Assembly: GCA_012517965.1 (NCBI GenBank)
Contig: JAAYTZ010000113.1
Span: 79,465 to 143,464 of the forward strand
Origin: Propionibacterium sp.
GTDB lineage: Bacteria; Actinomycetota; Actinomycetes; Propionibacteriales; Propionibacteriaceae
Reading direction: 5' to 3'
DNA: 64,000 nt
Under the pieces are notes generated by a model, which worked only from the letters and a program-made list of their open reading frames with translations, did not search any database and was not told where the DNA came from. Below, one piece after another: positions 48,629-57,406 of this stretch. Position 1 is the first letter of the stretch, and each line of letters begins with the position of its first letter. The position numbers and the translations under genes were made by a program.

Positions 48629-50566
48629 ATGTCCGTGCTGGAGAGGATCAGCGACCCGCGAGACCTACGGGACCTCGGTCCGCGCGACCTGGAGGCCCTC
48701 GCCGCGGAGATCCGCACGTTCCTGATCCGTCAGGTGAGCCGCACCGGCGGACATCTCGGCCCGAACCTGGGCGTCGTCGAACTCACCATCGCGCTGCATC
48801 GGGTGTTCGACTCGCCCCGCGACCCGATCGTCTTCGACACGGGTCACCAGAGCTACGTCCACAAGATCCTGACCGGACGCCGCGACGCCTTCCCGCAGCT
48901 GCGGCAGCGCGGTGGCCTGTCGGGTTACCCGTCGCGCGCCGAGTCCGAGCATGACTGGGTCGAGAACAGCCACGCTTCGACGTCGCTGTCGTGGGCCGAG
49001 GGCCTCGCCCGGGCCTTCCAGCTGCGGGGGGAGGACCGCACGGTCGTCGCGGTCATCGGCGACGGCGCCCTGACCGGCGGCATGGCCTGGGAGGCGCTGA
49101 ACAACATCGCCATCCAGCCCGACCTGCGCCTCGTGGTCGTCGTGAACGACAACGGCCGCAGCTACACCCCCACGGTGGGCGGCCTGGCCACCCACCTCCA
49201 GGGGTTGCGCACCGACCGCCGCTACGAGCAGGCGCTCAAGGCGATCAAGGAGAGCGTGCGGGCGGCGCCGCTGGTGGGCGGCCCCGTCTACGGGCTGATG
49301 CACGGGCTCAAGGCGGGCGTCAAGGACGTGCTGGCCCCCCAGGGGTTGTTCGCGGACCTCGGGCTGAAGTACCTCGGCCCGATCCCCGGTCATCAGTTGT
49401 CCCAGCTGGAGGGCGCGCTGGAGTCGGCGCGGAACTTCGGAGGGCCGGTGATCGTCCACGTCATCACCGAGAAGGGGAAGGGGTACGGGCCCGCGGAACG
49501 CCACGACGAGGACCGTTTCCACGCCGTCAGCAAGATCGACGAGGTCACGGGGGAGCCGCTCGCGTCGGCCGCGGCGCGGCCCACCTGGACGAAGTCCTTC
49601 GCCGACCACCTGGTTCGGTTGGGCCGGCGGCGTCCCGACGTGGTGGCGATCACGGCCGCGATGCTGCACCCGACGGGGCTGGGGCCGTTCGCCTCCGCCT
49701 TCCCCGACCGCGTGTTCGACGTCGGGATCGCCGAGCAGCACGCGGTGACCTTCGCCGCGGGGCTCGCCCGGGGCGGGCTGCACCCGATCGTGGCCCTGTA
49801 CGCCACCTTCCTGAACCGCGCCTTCGACCAGGTGCTGATGGATGTCGCGCTGCACCGGCTGGGGGTCACCCTCGTCTTGGATCGGGCTGGGCTCACCGGC
49901 CCGGACGGCGCCAGCCACAACGGGATGTGGGACCACTCGATCCTGGGCCTGGTGCCGGGCCTACGTCTCGCCGCCCCCCGGGACGAGCCCCGGCTCGCCG
50001 AGGCGCTGGAGACCGCGACGTCGATCGACGACGCCCCCTCCGTGATCCGGTTCAGCAAGGAGACCGTCCCCGCCCCCCTGCCCGCGGTGCGGCGCCACGG
50101 CAGCGTCGACGTGCTGACGGACGCCCCCGGCGCCCGCGTGCTCGTGGTCGGCTACGGCCAGTTCGCCGGGCTCGCGGTCGAGGTGGGCCAGCGGGTCGCC
50201 GATCAGGGGATCCCGGTGACCGTCGTCGACCCCGTCTGGGCGCTGCCCGTCAGCGCGGACCTCGTCGACCTGTGCGCCGCGCACGAGTTCGTCGTCACGC
50301 TCGAGGACAGCGGCGTCGTGGGCGGCCTGGGGGCCCGGCTCGCTCAGGAACTGCGCGACCGCGACCTCCGGACGCCGGTGCACAACCTGGGCATTCCGCA
50401 GCGCTTCCTGCCCCACGCCTCGCGTCGCGAGCTGTTGGAGGAGCTCGGCCTGGTGCCCCAGGACGTGGCCCGGGCGGTCGTCGAGCGGGTGGCGGCCGCC
50501 GATGCCGCGACGCCCGGGCTGCCCGCGCCGGTGGCGGCGCCCGGGGAGCGGGCCGCCGAGCGCTGA
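48629..50566 (+). CDS. dxs: 1-deoxy-D-xylulose-5-phosphate synthase
   Basis: A 645 aa thiamine-diphosphate enzyme that joins pyruvate and glyceraldehyde-3-phosphate, the first step of the MEP isoprenoid pathway. The ThDP/Mg motif is [18 protein letters not shown], and the early block is [16 protein letters not shown]. The second half has [17 protein letters not shown] and [15 protein letters not shown]. Length and domain order match Dxs. The ATG is leaderless. It is convergent with RNase D. Confidence 0.95.
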   Translation: MSVLERISDPRDLRDLGPRDLEALAAEIRTFLIRQVSRTGGHLGPNLGVVELTIALHRVFDSPRDPIVFDTGHQSYVHKILTGRRDAFPQLRQRGGLSGYPSRAESEHDWVENSHASTSLSWAEGLARAFQLRGEDRTVVAVIGDGALTGGMAWEALNNIAIQPDLRLVVVVNDNGRSYTPTVGGLATHLQGLRTDRRYEQALKAIKESVRAAPLVGGPVYGLMHGLKAGVKDVLAPQGLFADLGLKYLGPIPGHQLSQLEGALESARNFGGPVIVHVITEKGKGYGPAERHDEDRFHAVSKIDEVTGEPLASAAARPTWTKSFADHLVRLGRRRPDVVAITAAMLHPTGLGPFASAFPDRVFDVGIAEQHAVTFAAGLARGGLHPIVALYATFLNRAFDQVLMDVALHRLGVTLVLDRAGLTGPDGASHNGMWDHSILGLVPGLRLAAPRDEPRLAEALETATSIDDAPSVIRFSKETVPAPLPAVRRHGSVDVLTDAPGARVLVVGYGQFAGLAVEVGQRVADQGIPVTVVDPVWALPVSADLVDLCAAHEFVVTLEDSGVVGGLGARLAQELRDRDLRTPVHNLGIPQRFLPHASRRELLEELGLVPQDVARAVVERVAAADAATPGLPAPVAAPGERAAER

Positions 50567-50593
50567 GCGGTGCCCGTGGTGCCGCGGGCGGTC

Positions 50594-51871
50594 TCAGCCC
50601 AGCAGGGGGGAGACCACCGGGACGACGTGGGCGCGCTGCCATGGGCGCGCGAGCCGCTCGGCGAGGAACGCATCCACCGACTCCGGCGAGGGATCGGCGG
50701 GTGGCTCCCAGGCGAGCCGGCGGAGGGCGTCCGGCGCGATCAGGTTCTCCACGGGCAGCTGCAGCGTCTCGGCCAGGTGCAGCGTGGCGGGGCGGAGCCG
50801 GTTCCAGCGCGCGAACGCCTCCGGGAACCGCCGGCCCCAGGTGCGGGGCGGCGGGGGACCCTCCGGGGTGACGGACGCCGCCGGCCAGTCGGCGCGGTCG
50901 AGCGCCGCGGCCTGCTGCAGCGCCTCGACGAACTCCCGTTCGAAGCGGGCGGCGAGCCGCCAGCCGAACCCCCGGACCTCGCGCAGGTCGTCCCTGGTGA
51001 GCGTGATCGACCCGCCGCGGGGGACCCGGGCCGCCAGCTCGATGATCGCGGCGTCCGGCAGGACCCGGCCGGGGGCCCGGTCGATCCGGCGGGCGATCTC
51101 GTCGCGGGCCTCCCACAGGGCCCGCACGACGGCGAGTTGCCCCCGGTAGCGCAGCTCGTGGACGCCGGAGGTGCGGCGCCACGGCTCGTCGCGGCGCGAC
51201 GGCGGGTCGGCGGCGTGCCGGACCAGGAAGTCGAACTCCTGCCGAGCCCACTCCTCCTTGCCGGCCCGCTCCAGTTCGGCCGCCACCCACTCGCGCAGGT
51301 CGGCGAGGAGCTCCACGTCGAGGGCCGCGTAGCTGAGCCACTCGGTGGGCAGCGGCCGTTTGGACCAGTCGGCCGCGGAGTGCTCCTTCGCCAGCGTCGT
51401 GCCCAGCGCCCGCTCGGTCAGCGAGGTCAGCGAGACCCTGGGGAAGCCGAGCAGCCGGCCGGCCAGCTCCGTATCGAAGAGGCGGCGCGGCAGCAGCTTG
51501 ACCTCGGCCAGGCAGGGTAGATCCTGTTGGGCGGCGTGGATCACCCACTCGACGTGGGCGAGGGCCTCGGCCGGCCCGGAGAGGTCGGCTCGGTCGGCGT
51601 CCCCCTCGAAGGCGACCGGGTCGACGAGCACGGTGCCGGCCCCGGCGCGCCGCAACTGGATGAGGTAGGCCTTGGCCGAGTAGCGGAAGCTCTGGGCGCG
51701 CTCGGTGTCGACGGCGAGCGGGCCGTGGCCGGCGGCCAGGGCGGCCACGGCCTCGGCGAGCGCGGCGGGGGTGTCGACGATCGGGGGGACGCCGTCGGCC
51801 GGCGCGGCGAGCAGTCGGGGTGCGGACGCCGCCGGGGCCTCGTCGGGCGCCTCGGGCGTGGTCGCGGTCAC
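50594..51871 (-). CDS. rnd: Ribonuclease D (HRDC domain)
   Basis: A 425 aa DEDD exonuclease. Motif I is LAVDTERAQSFRYS, motif II is VIHAAQQDLPCL, and motif III is SYAALDVELLADL with the Tyr-Asp pair. The HRDC helices occupy about residues 230-420. It trims 3' ends of tRNA and other RNAs in well-studied species. GTG 51871 overlaps the DUF3000 stop (GTGA) and has GGGGAGG upstream, so the two genes form an operon. This pair is also next to dxs in Mycobacterium (Rv2681-Rv2680). Confidence 0.9.
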   Translation of the reverse strand: MTATTPEAPDEAPAASAPRLLAAPADGVPPIVDTPAALAEAVAALAAGHGPLAVDTERAQSFRYSAKAYLIQLRRAGAGTVLVDPVAFEGDADRADLSGPAEALAHVEWVIHAAQQDLPCLAEVKLLPRRLFDTELAGRLLGFPRVSLTSLTERALGTTLAKEHSAADWSKRPLPTEWLSYAALDVELLADLREWVAAELERAGKEEWARQEFDFLVRHAADPPSRRDEPWRRTSGVHELRYRGQLAVVRALWEARDEIARRIDRAPGRVLPDAAIIELAARVPRGGSITLTRDDLREVRGFGWRLAARFEREFVEALQQAAALDRADWPAASVTPEGPPPPRTWGRRFPEAFARWNRLRPATLHLAETLQLPVENLIAPDALRRLAWEPPADPSPESVDAFLAERLARPWQRAHVVPVVSPLLG

Positions 51872-52461
51872 CGGCGTCGCCTCCCCGGGCGCCGCGCCGG
51901 GAGGGGGACGACGCCCGGCGGCAGCAGGGGCAGGCCGGACACCATGCACAGGAGGTCCTGCCACGCCTGGGCGTGGGCGACGATGTCCGAGCCCGCGGCG
52001 ACGATCGGCGTCCAGGAGGCGCGGATCTCCACCTCGGCGCGGTGCGGGTCGCCCGCCATCGAGCCGAACGACTCCGAGGAGACGGCGGTCACCGTCCCCG
52101 ACGCGGCGGTGTGCGAAGCCTGATGGCGCTCCAGCGCGTCGACGAGCCAGGACCACCCCACCTCGCGGAGCAGCGGATCGGCGCCCATCTCGGCGTCCAC
52201 CTCCGCGCGCGCGTAGGTGACGCAGCGGAACGTGCCGTCCCACGCGGGGTTGCCGTCCGGGTCGTACAACAGCACGAGCCGCCCGCGGCCCAGGTCGGCG
52301 TCGCCGGACTCGACGTCGGCCTCCAGGGCCAGCGCGTACGGCGCGATGCGCTGGGGGGCCGGGATCTCCTCGACCACCAGTTCGGGACGCCACGGCATCG
52401 ACAGCACCGCGGCGGCGGCGTCGTCGAAGAGCCGGGAAACGGGATGTCTGGTGGCGCCCAC
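51868..52461 (-). CDS. DUF3000 protein
   Basis: A 197 aa conserved actinobacterial protein beginning MGATRHPVSRLFDDAAAAVLSMPWRPELVVEEIPAPQRIAPYALALEADVE. VTAVSSESFGSMAGDPHRAEVEIRASW is near the middle. It lies upstream of RNase D and overlaps it by four bases. The function is unknown. GTG 52461 is leaderless, 6 bases after TAGCCT. Confidence 0.85.
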   Translation of the reverse strand: MGATRHPVSRLFDDAAAAVLSMPWRPELVVEEIPAPQRIAPYALALEADVESGDADLGRGRLVLLYDPDGNPAWDGTFRCVTYARAEVDAEMGADPLLREVGWSWLVDALERHQASHTAASGTVTAVSSESFGSMAGDPHRAEVEIRASWTPIVAAGSDIVAHAQAWQDLLCMVSGLPLLPPGVVPLPARRPGRRRR

Positions 52462-52467
52462 GGTGCC

Positions 52468-52473
52468 AGGCTA
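52468..52473 (-). promoter_or_regulatory. Leaderless -10 (TAGCCT) of DUF3000-rnd
   Basis: On the minus strand TAGCCT is followed by 6 bases and GTG at 52461. Confidence 0.5.
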
Positions 52474-52535
52474 GCCAGCGGAGCCGACAACGCCGCCGGG
52501 GCGCGCCGGGTGCCGCGCCCCCCACGGACCGGACG

Positions 52536-52955
52536 TCAGCCGGCCGGCCGGTGGACGAGGCAGATCGAGTTGATGCAGTAGCGCTGGTCGGTGGGGGTGT
52601 CGTAGCCCTCGCCGGTGAACACGTGGCCCAGGTGGCTGTCGCAGGACGCGCAGCGCACCTCGACGCGGGGGCGTCCGGGCAGCGAGTGATCGGTGAGGTA
52701 GCGCACCCGGTCGGCGGCCGCGGGCGCGTAGAACGACGGCCAGCCGCAGTGCGACGCGAACTTCTCGGTGCTGGTGAACAGTTCGGCCCCGCAGGCCCGG
52801 CAGGCGTAGGTGCCGGGCTCGGAGAAGTGCTCGTACTCTCCGGTGCCGGGGCGTTCGGTGGCCCCCTCACGCAGCACCTGGTACTCGAACGGCGTCAGTC
52901 TGGCCCGCCACTCCTGGGGCGTCAGCCGTACCCGCGGGATGAAGTCGTCGGTCAC
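52536..52955 (-). CDS. msrB: Peptide-methionine (R)-S-oxide reductase
   Basis: A 139 aa MsrB that reduces methionine-R-sulfoxide in proteins. The catalytic Cys is in RYCINSICL, and the zinc site is CRACGAELF plus CASCDSHLGHV. The block SHCGWPSFY is the substrate pocket. GTG 52955 has a weak purine run (GGGGAC) and gives the usual N-terminus DDFIPRVRLTPQEW. It is divergent from the PPK2 gene. Confidence 0.93.
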   Translation of the reverse strand: MTDDFIPRVRLTPQEWRARLTPFEYQVLREGATERPGTGEYEHFSEPGTYACRACGAELFTSTEKFASHCGWPSFYAPAAADRVRYLTDHSLPGRPRVEVRCASCDSHLGHVFTGEGYDTPTDQRYCINSICLVHRPAG

Positions 52956-53061
52956 GTCCCCATCCTGCCCGGCCCGAGCGGCCGACCCAAGGGCGGCCGC
53001 ACCGGCAGCGTCCGGCCTGGGGTGCTTGGCCCGGTGGGACCCGATGCAGCAGACTGCCCGC

Positions 53062-53934
53062 ATGGGGAACAACCGAACCAAGCACGCAGAATCGCCGTTG
53101 TCGGAGCTGCTTCGGGCGCCGCGGGGCTCCGTCGACCTCCGCGCGATCGACACCAACGACGCGCCCGGCTATCCGGGTGATGGCAAGGAGGACGCCGACG
53201 AGCAGCGGGAGAGCCTGGAGCCCGAGCTGGACGACCTGCAGGAGCGGCTCTACGCCCAGGGGAAGGTGAACCCCGAGACCGCGCCCCGCCTGCTGCTGAT
53301 CCTGCAGGGGCTCGACACGTCGGGCAAGGGCGGCGCGATCCGGCACGCGGTCGGCATGGTCGACCCCCAGGGCATCAAGCTCACGGCCTTCAAGGCGCCC
53401 ACGGAGGAAGAGCGGGCGCACCACTTCCTGTGGCGGATCGAGCGGGCGCTGCCGGGGGTCGGGATGATCGGCGTCTTCGACCGGTCGCACTACGAGGACG
53501 TCCTGATCGGGCGGGTCGAGAACCTCGCGCCGCCCGACGTGATCGAGCGGCGCTACGACGAGATCAACGCGTTCGAGGCGGGCCTCGTCGAGCAGGGGTA
53601 CGTCCTCGTGAAGTGCCTGCTGCACATCTCGGCCGACGAGCAGAAGGCCCGGCTCCAGGAGCGGCTGGACAAACCCGACAAGCACTGGAAGTACAACCCC
53701 GGCGACCTGGGTACCCGAGCGAAGTGGGACGCCTACCTGGACGCGTTCAACGTCGCCCTCGAACGCTGCAACCCCGACAGCGCGCCGTGGTACGTGATCC
53801 CGGCGGACAAGAAGTGGTACCGGGACTGGGCCGTCACCGAACTGCTGCGCGAAAAGCTGGCCGCCCTGCGGCTGGAGTGGCCGAAGGCCGAGTTCGACGT
53901 CGAGGAGGAGAAGCGGAGGCTGGCCGAGACCTGA
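53062..53934 (+). CDS. PPK2-family polyphosphate:nucleotide phosphotransferase
   Basis: A 290 aa PPK2 kinase that moves phosphate between polyphosphate and nucleotides. The Walker A is LQGLDTSGKGGAIRH, and the lid/Walker B is GVFDRSHYEDVLIGRVENL. HWKYNPGDLGTRAKWDAYLDAF and WYVIPADKKWYRDWAV are typical. ATG 53062 lies 6 bases after CAGACT, a close relative of the leaderless hexamers. An in-frame ATG at 53044 is the alternative. Which nucleotide it prefers cannot be seen. Confidence 0.9.
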   Translation: MGNNRTKHAESPLSELLRAPRGSVDLRAIDTNDAPGYPGDGKEDADEQRESLEPELDDLQERLYAQGKVNPETAPRLLLILQGLDTSGKGGAIRHAVGMVDPQGIKLTAFKAPTEEERAHHFLWRIERALPGVGMIGVFDRSHYEDVLIGRVENLAPPDVIERRYDEINAFEAGLVEQGYVLVKCLLHISADEQKARLQERLDKPDKHWKYNPGDLGTRAKWDAYLDAFNVALERCNPDSAPWYVIPADKKWYRDWAVTELLREKLAALRLEWPKAEFDVEEEKRRLAET

Positions 53935-53944
53935 GCCGGAGCTG

Positions 53945-54754
53945 TCAGGCCGTCTCCCAGGCGAAGTCGTCGTCCTCGTCGAACACCGGGTCGAAGGCGG
54001 TGTGCCGCTGCTCGAAGTCGAGGAGGTCCATGGCGGCGAAGGCGTAGCGGGCGACCACCAGCTCGGTGACCTCCTGGCAGGGGCCGATCGGTTCGGACAC
54101 GGCCACGGCCCCGCAGCGCAGCGCCTGCTCGGCCTGGGCATGGTAGGCGGCGTCCGAGGTGAGGAAGAACGACCCCACCGCGATGTGCCGGCGGCCCTGG
54201 GAGCGCAACCCCTGGATGGCCTGCGCGACCGAGGGGCCCGTGCCGTCGGCGACGGCGGTGAGGCAGGGCAGCCGGTGGTGCGTCGACCACTGGCGGGCCC
54301 GGCGGGCGAGGAGGGCCGATCCCCGCACGTCGCCACTGGACGCCGCGCTGAGGACGAGCCCGTCCAGTTCGAGGACCCGGGCGGCGGCGAGCGCGGCCCG
54401 CAGCCGCTCGTCGAGGATCGTGAGGAGGTTGAGTTCGGGGCCGACGGGGCGCGACGCGATGAAGTTCATGTCGCGGTGGCGCTCGCGCAGCGAGACGACC
54501 AGGTCGGTGATGGCGGTGTCGACCTCGACGGCGTGGGCCAACTCCAACGGGACGAACACGACCTCGGCCACACCGGCCGCGGCGAGCTCCTCGACGACCT
54601 GGCCGGGGGCGGGCGGGAACCGGTCGAGGAAGGCTGCGCGGACCGCGAGTTCGGGCCGCAGTTCCCTGAGCCCGGCGCACAGACAGTGCGTCACTTGGGC
54701 CACGCGGGGATCGCCGCTTCCAGGCGCGATCATGACCAGCGCGGGTGCGGACAT
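53945..54754 (-). CDS. CbiX/SirB-like sirohydrochlorin chelatase family protein, catalytic His missing
   Basis: A 269 aa protein with two halves of the chelatase fold. LVMIAPGSGDPRVAQVTHCLCAGLRELRPEL is the first, and RRHIAVGSFFLTSDAAYHAQAEQALRCGAVAVSEPIGP is near the end. In CbiX and SirB the N-terminal motif is AHGSxxP with a metal-binding His; here it is APGSGDP with Pro11. The second conserved His region is also altered (VFVPLELAHAVEV). It may not insert metal. ATG 54754 has TAGGAG upstream. It ends 10 bases from the convergent PPK2 gene. Confidence 0.7.
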   Translation of the reverse strand: MSAPALVMIAPGSGDPRVAQVTHCLCAGLRELRPELAVRAAFLDRFPPAPGQVVEELAAAGVAEVVFVPLELAHAVEVDTAITDLVVSLRERHRDMNFIASRPVGPELNLLTILDERLRAALAAARVLELDGLVLSAASSGDVRGSALLARRARQWSTHHRLPCLTAVADGTGPSVAQAIQGLRSQGRRHIAVGSFFLTSDAAYHAQAEQALRCGAVAVSEPIGPCQEVTELVVARYAFAAMDLLDFEQRHTAFDPVFDEDDDFAWETA

Positions 54755-54980
54755 GGCGCTCCTACCTTCCAAAGTCGCCTCGGATGTTCGGCGCCGTTGC
54801 CGCTTGTTATTGTGAATCCAATCCGTTACCAGCCCGTGATGCAAATCCTCAGCCCATAATCTGAGATTGCAGTCTCACTATCCAGACAAATCGGGTCCGA
54901 GGTGGCACCCGACGGCAAGCGGCCCCGGCGGCGGAGCGCGGCCTTTAGGCTCAGTCGCAGCGCGACTGGAAGGGTCCGAC
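54755..54980. promoter_or_regulatory. AT-rich divergent regulatory region with 16-base inverted repeat
   Basis: About 226 bases between divergent genes, including the most AT-rich stretch of the window (about 54801-54890). TGAGATTGCAGTCTCA (54862-54877) is an inverted repeat with 7 of 8 pairs matching. CATAAT lies just before it (54855-54860). It may hold the promoters and an operator of the CbiX-like and Zwf-like genes; no family of regulator can be named. Confidence 0.4.
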
Positions 54981-56366
54981 GTGAGCACGCAACGACAGAT
55001 CTTGGTGGTGCTGGGGGCGTCCGGGAATCTCACGACCCGACTTCTGCTCCCGGGGCTCGGCATGCTGCTGGCCGGCGACACCGGTCGGCAGGTCGAGGTC
55101 TGGGGCGTCGGCCGCGAGCCGATCGCCCCGGGGGCCTGGGCGGCCAAGGTGGCCAACGCGCTCGTCCGCGGCGGCTGTAGCGAGGAGCGGGCCGCGGAGG
55201 TGGCGGGGGCCGCGCGCTACCTGACCCTCGACGTGACCGACCCCGACGACCTCCGCGGCCTGATCGCCGATCTCCCCGACCGGGACCACGCCGTGCTCTA
55301 CTTCGCGCTTCCCCCGCGGGTCACCGAGGCCGTCTGCCAGCGGCTCAGCGAGATCGACGCCGCGGACGGCCTCGGGGGGCTCCGCCTCGCGCTCGAGAAG
55401 CCCTTTGGCGAGAACCTCGCCGACGCCCGCTCCCTGAACGCACTGGTCTCGGGTTTCCGCAGCGACGAGCAGGTCTTCAGGGTCGACCACTTCCTCGGCG
55501 ACTCCCAGGTGCTGAACCTGCTGGCGCTGCGCTTCGCCAACCGCCTGTTCGAGCCGATCTGGACCGCGGCCCACGTCGAACGCATCGACATCGTCGCCGA
55601 CGAGACGATCGCGCTGGAGGGGCGGGCCGGCTACTACGACGGCGCCGGTGCTCTGGTGGCCATGCTGCAGAGCCACCTGCTGCTGGTCCTGGCCCTCGTG
55701 ACCATGGAGGAGCCCGCTCAACTCGAACCGAGGATCGTGCACGACCTGATGCTGCACGTGCTGAGCGTGACGCGCGTGCGGGACGACGACCCGGTGCGGT
55801 CGTCGCGTCGCGCCCGCTACACGGCCGGTACCAGCAACGGACGCCCCGTCCCCAGTTACGCCGAGGAGGAAGGGGTGGACCCGGCGCGGCAGACGGAGAC
55901 CCTGGCCGAACTCGACCTGACGATCGCCAGTCGGCGGTGGTCCGGGGTCCCCATCCGACTCCGCAGCGGCAAGGCGCTCGCCGGCGAGGTGCGGCAGGTG
56001 GTCCTGACCCTCAAGCCGGTGGAGTTCGCTCCCCACGGGATGGGGGGCTACCCGCCCGCGAACGTGCTGACCATCGACCTCACCCCCGACGAGATCAGCG
56101 TGCAGATCGTGACGAACCAGGGCGGCGGGCACTTCCGGCTCGGCACGGTCGAGTTGCAGGCGGCGGTGGGGGAGAGGGCCCTGGCGCCCTATTCCGAGGT
56201 GCTGGCGGCGATCCTGGACGACAATCCGCTCATCTCGGTCCGCGGGGACCTGGCCGAGGAGTGCTGGCGGATCTGCGACCCCGTCCTGGAGGCCTGGCGG
56301 GACCATCGGGTGCCGCTGGACGAGTACCCGGCCGGCGGTGACGGCCCCGAGGGGTGGCCGCGGTAG
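54981..56366 (+). CDS. Glucose-6-phosphate dehydrogenase paralogue with altered substrate-site residues
   Basis: A 461 aa Zwf-fold protein. The NADP loop is VVLGASGNLTTRLLLPGL, EKPFGENLADA is the second block, and MLQSHLLLVLALVTMEEP holds the catalytic-His region (His about 232). The substrate signature is VDHFLGDSQ in place of IDHYLGKE. In Leuconostoc G6PDH the Tyr and Lys of this motif bind the sugar phosphate; here they are Phe171 and Asp174. It is shorter than Zwf (about 490-510). GTG 54981 has GGAAGGG 6 bases upstream. A different or unphosphorylated substrate is likely. Confidence 0.75.
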   Translation: MSTQRQILVVLGASGNLTTRLLLPGLGMLLAGDTGRQVEVWGVGREPIAPGAWAAKVANALVRGGCSEERAAEVAGAARYLTLDVTDPDDLRGLIADLPDRDHAVLYFALPPRVTEAVCQRLSEIDAADGLGGLRLALEKPFGENLADARSLNALVSGFRSDEQVFRVDHFLGDSQVLNLLALRFANRLFEPIWTAAHVERIDIVADETIALEGRAGYYDGAGALVAMLQSHLLLVLALVTMEEPAQLEPRIVHDLMLHVLSVTRVRDDDPVRSSRRARYTAGTSNGRPVPSYAEEEGVDPARQTETLAELDLTIASRRWSGVPIRLRSGKALAGEVRQVVLTLKPVEFAPHGMGGYPPANVLTIDLTPDEISVQIVTNQGGGHFRLGTVELQAAVGERALAPYSEVLAAILDDNPLISVRGDLAEECWRICDPVLEAWRDHRVPLDEYPAGGDGPEGWPR

Positions 56367-56736
56367 GCCGGACGCCGCCGGCCGGCCCGCCTACTGCCCG
56401 GGTTCCCGGTCAGCCAGCCGACGCTTCCTGCAGCATCAGCGGAAAGGCGTCGCGGCTACTAGGTGGCCAAGGAACAGGTCGAGTTGGTGGGCGAATGCGA
56501 GTCGAGGCCGTTGCCGCGGGCCGGGTTCGGGGACGGGGTCAGCGGGGGGCCGGCGAGGAAGCGAACGATGTAGGGCACGGGGTGATGGTGAGTTCGAACA
56601 TGAGGCGATGGTTGAGTTGACGCTGGACGCCTGACCCATCCCTGCCTCGTCGTCACTGGCGGCGTCCGCGACACCGCCCCCGAGTCCTCCGGGGGCCGAC
56701 ACAGCTGCCACCACCCCCACGCCGCTGCCACGATCG

Positions 56737-56776
56737 CGGCAGCCCCGACACAATCACGGCAGCCCCGACACAATCA
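56737..56776 (+). repeat. Tandem 2 x 20-base duplication
   Basis: The unit CGGCAGCCCCGACACAATCA occurs twice in direct succession with no mismatch. Confidence 0.9.
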
Positions 56777-57363
56777 CTCTCCGGCACGCGGCCACCAAGG
56801 TCGACCGAGCCGTCGCCTCGTTGCCCAAGTGGGCGCGACCTACCCCAGCCCCCTCGCTCCCCGCGACACCAGCAGCGTCGCTGGGCGGCCCCGTGGCGAC
56901 GAAGCACCGGCCGGTTGCGCGTCGCGTCCACGGAGTGTCTGTACCGTCGGTCCGGCACCAGCGCATCACGGCCCACTCCCGGCCCCGTCGCGGCTTGCTC
57001 TAGCCTGTTGGCCACCAGCCTCCCGCTTCGGCGCGCGACTCATCCGAGTGCGCGCTGAAGGTCGCGGCTTCTTGGGCAGAGCCGGCGCTCTCGACTTCGG
57101 CGGCCTCGTGTTTGTCGGAGAGTCCAGGGCCAGGGAGTCAGGTTCACCAGTCACTGACACGGTGGGGTATCCCGCTGTCGGTGCATCGTGCGAGAGTGGC
57201 CACATGAGGACGCGACCGCGCGAGGGGCTCACCCAATAGTGCCGCGCCGGTCTCGCCCATCGCCGTCGTCTTCGCGCGGATCGGCAGCGCACCCGCCGCG
57301 AGCTCCGCGCCGAGGCCTCCCGCTGGAACGCCGGCGGCCAGTCCTGACCGCGCGAGGGGTGGC

Positions 57364-57369
57364 TACGCT
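57364..57369 (+). promoter_or_regulatory. -10 (TACGCT) of the RyR-domain gene
   Basis: TACGCT is followed by about 37 bases, a GGGACGGAG ribosome site (57393-57401) and GTG at 57407. Confidence 0.4.
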
Positions 57370-57406
57370 GACCGCGGAGGGGGTCGTCCTCCGGGACGGA
57401 GCGATC

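Larger units (their letters stand above)
56367..57406. other. About 1 kb without a convincing gene
   Basis: Short frames occur here but none has a recognisable domain, a good start or steady codon use. It contains a tandem 20-base duplication (56737-56776). The stretch follows the Zwf paralogue and leads into the RyR gene, so it may be decayed DNA at the edge of an inserted region. I see no tRNA or clear IS end in it. The candidate promoter TACGCT of the next gene lies at its end (57364-57369). Confidence 0.5.

Noticed and set aside
56436-56753. Minus-strand frames that might be transposase remnants
   Set aside because: I could not match them to any transposase motif such as DDE or HNH, so no mobile element is claimed there.
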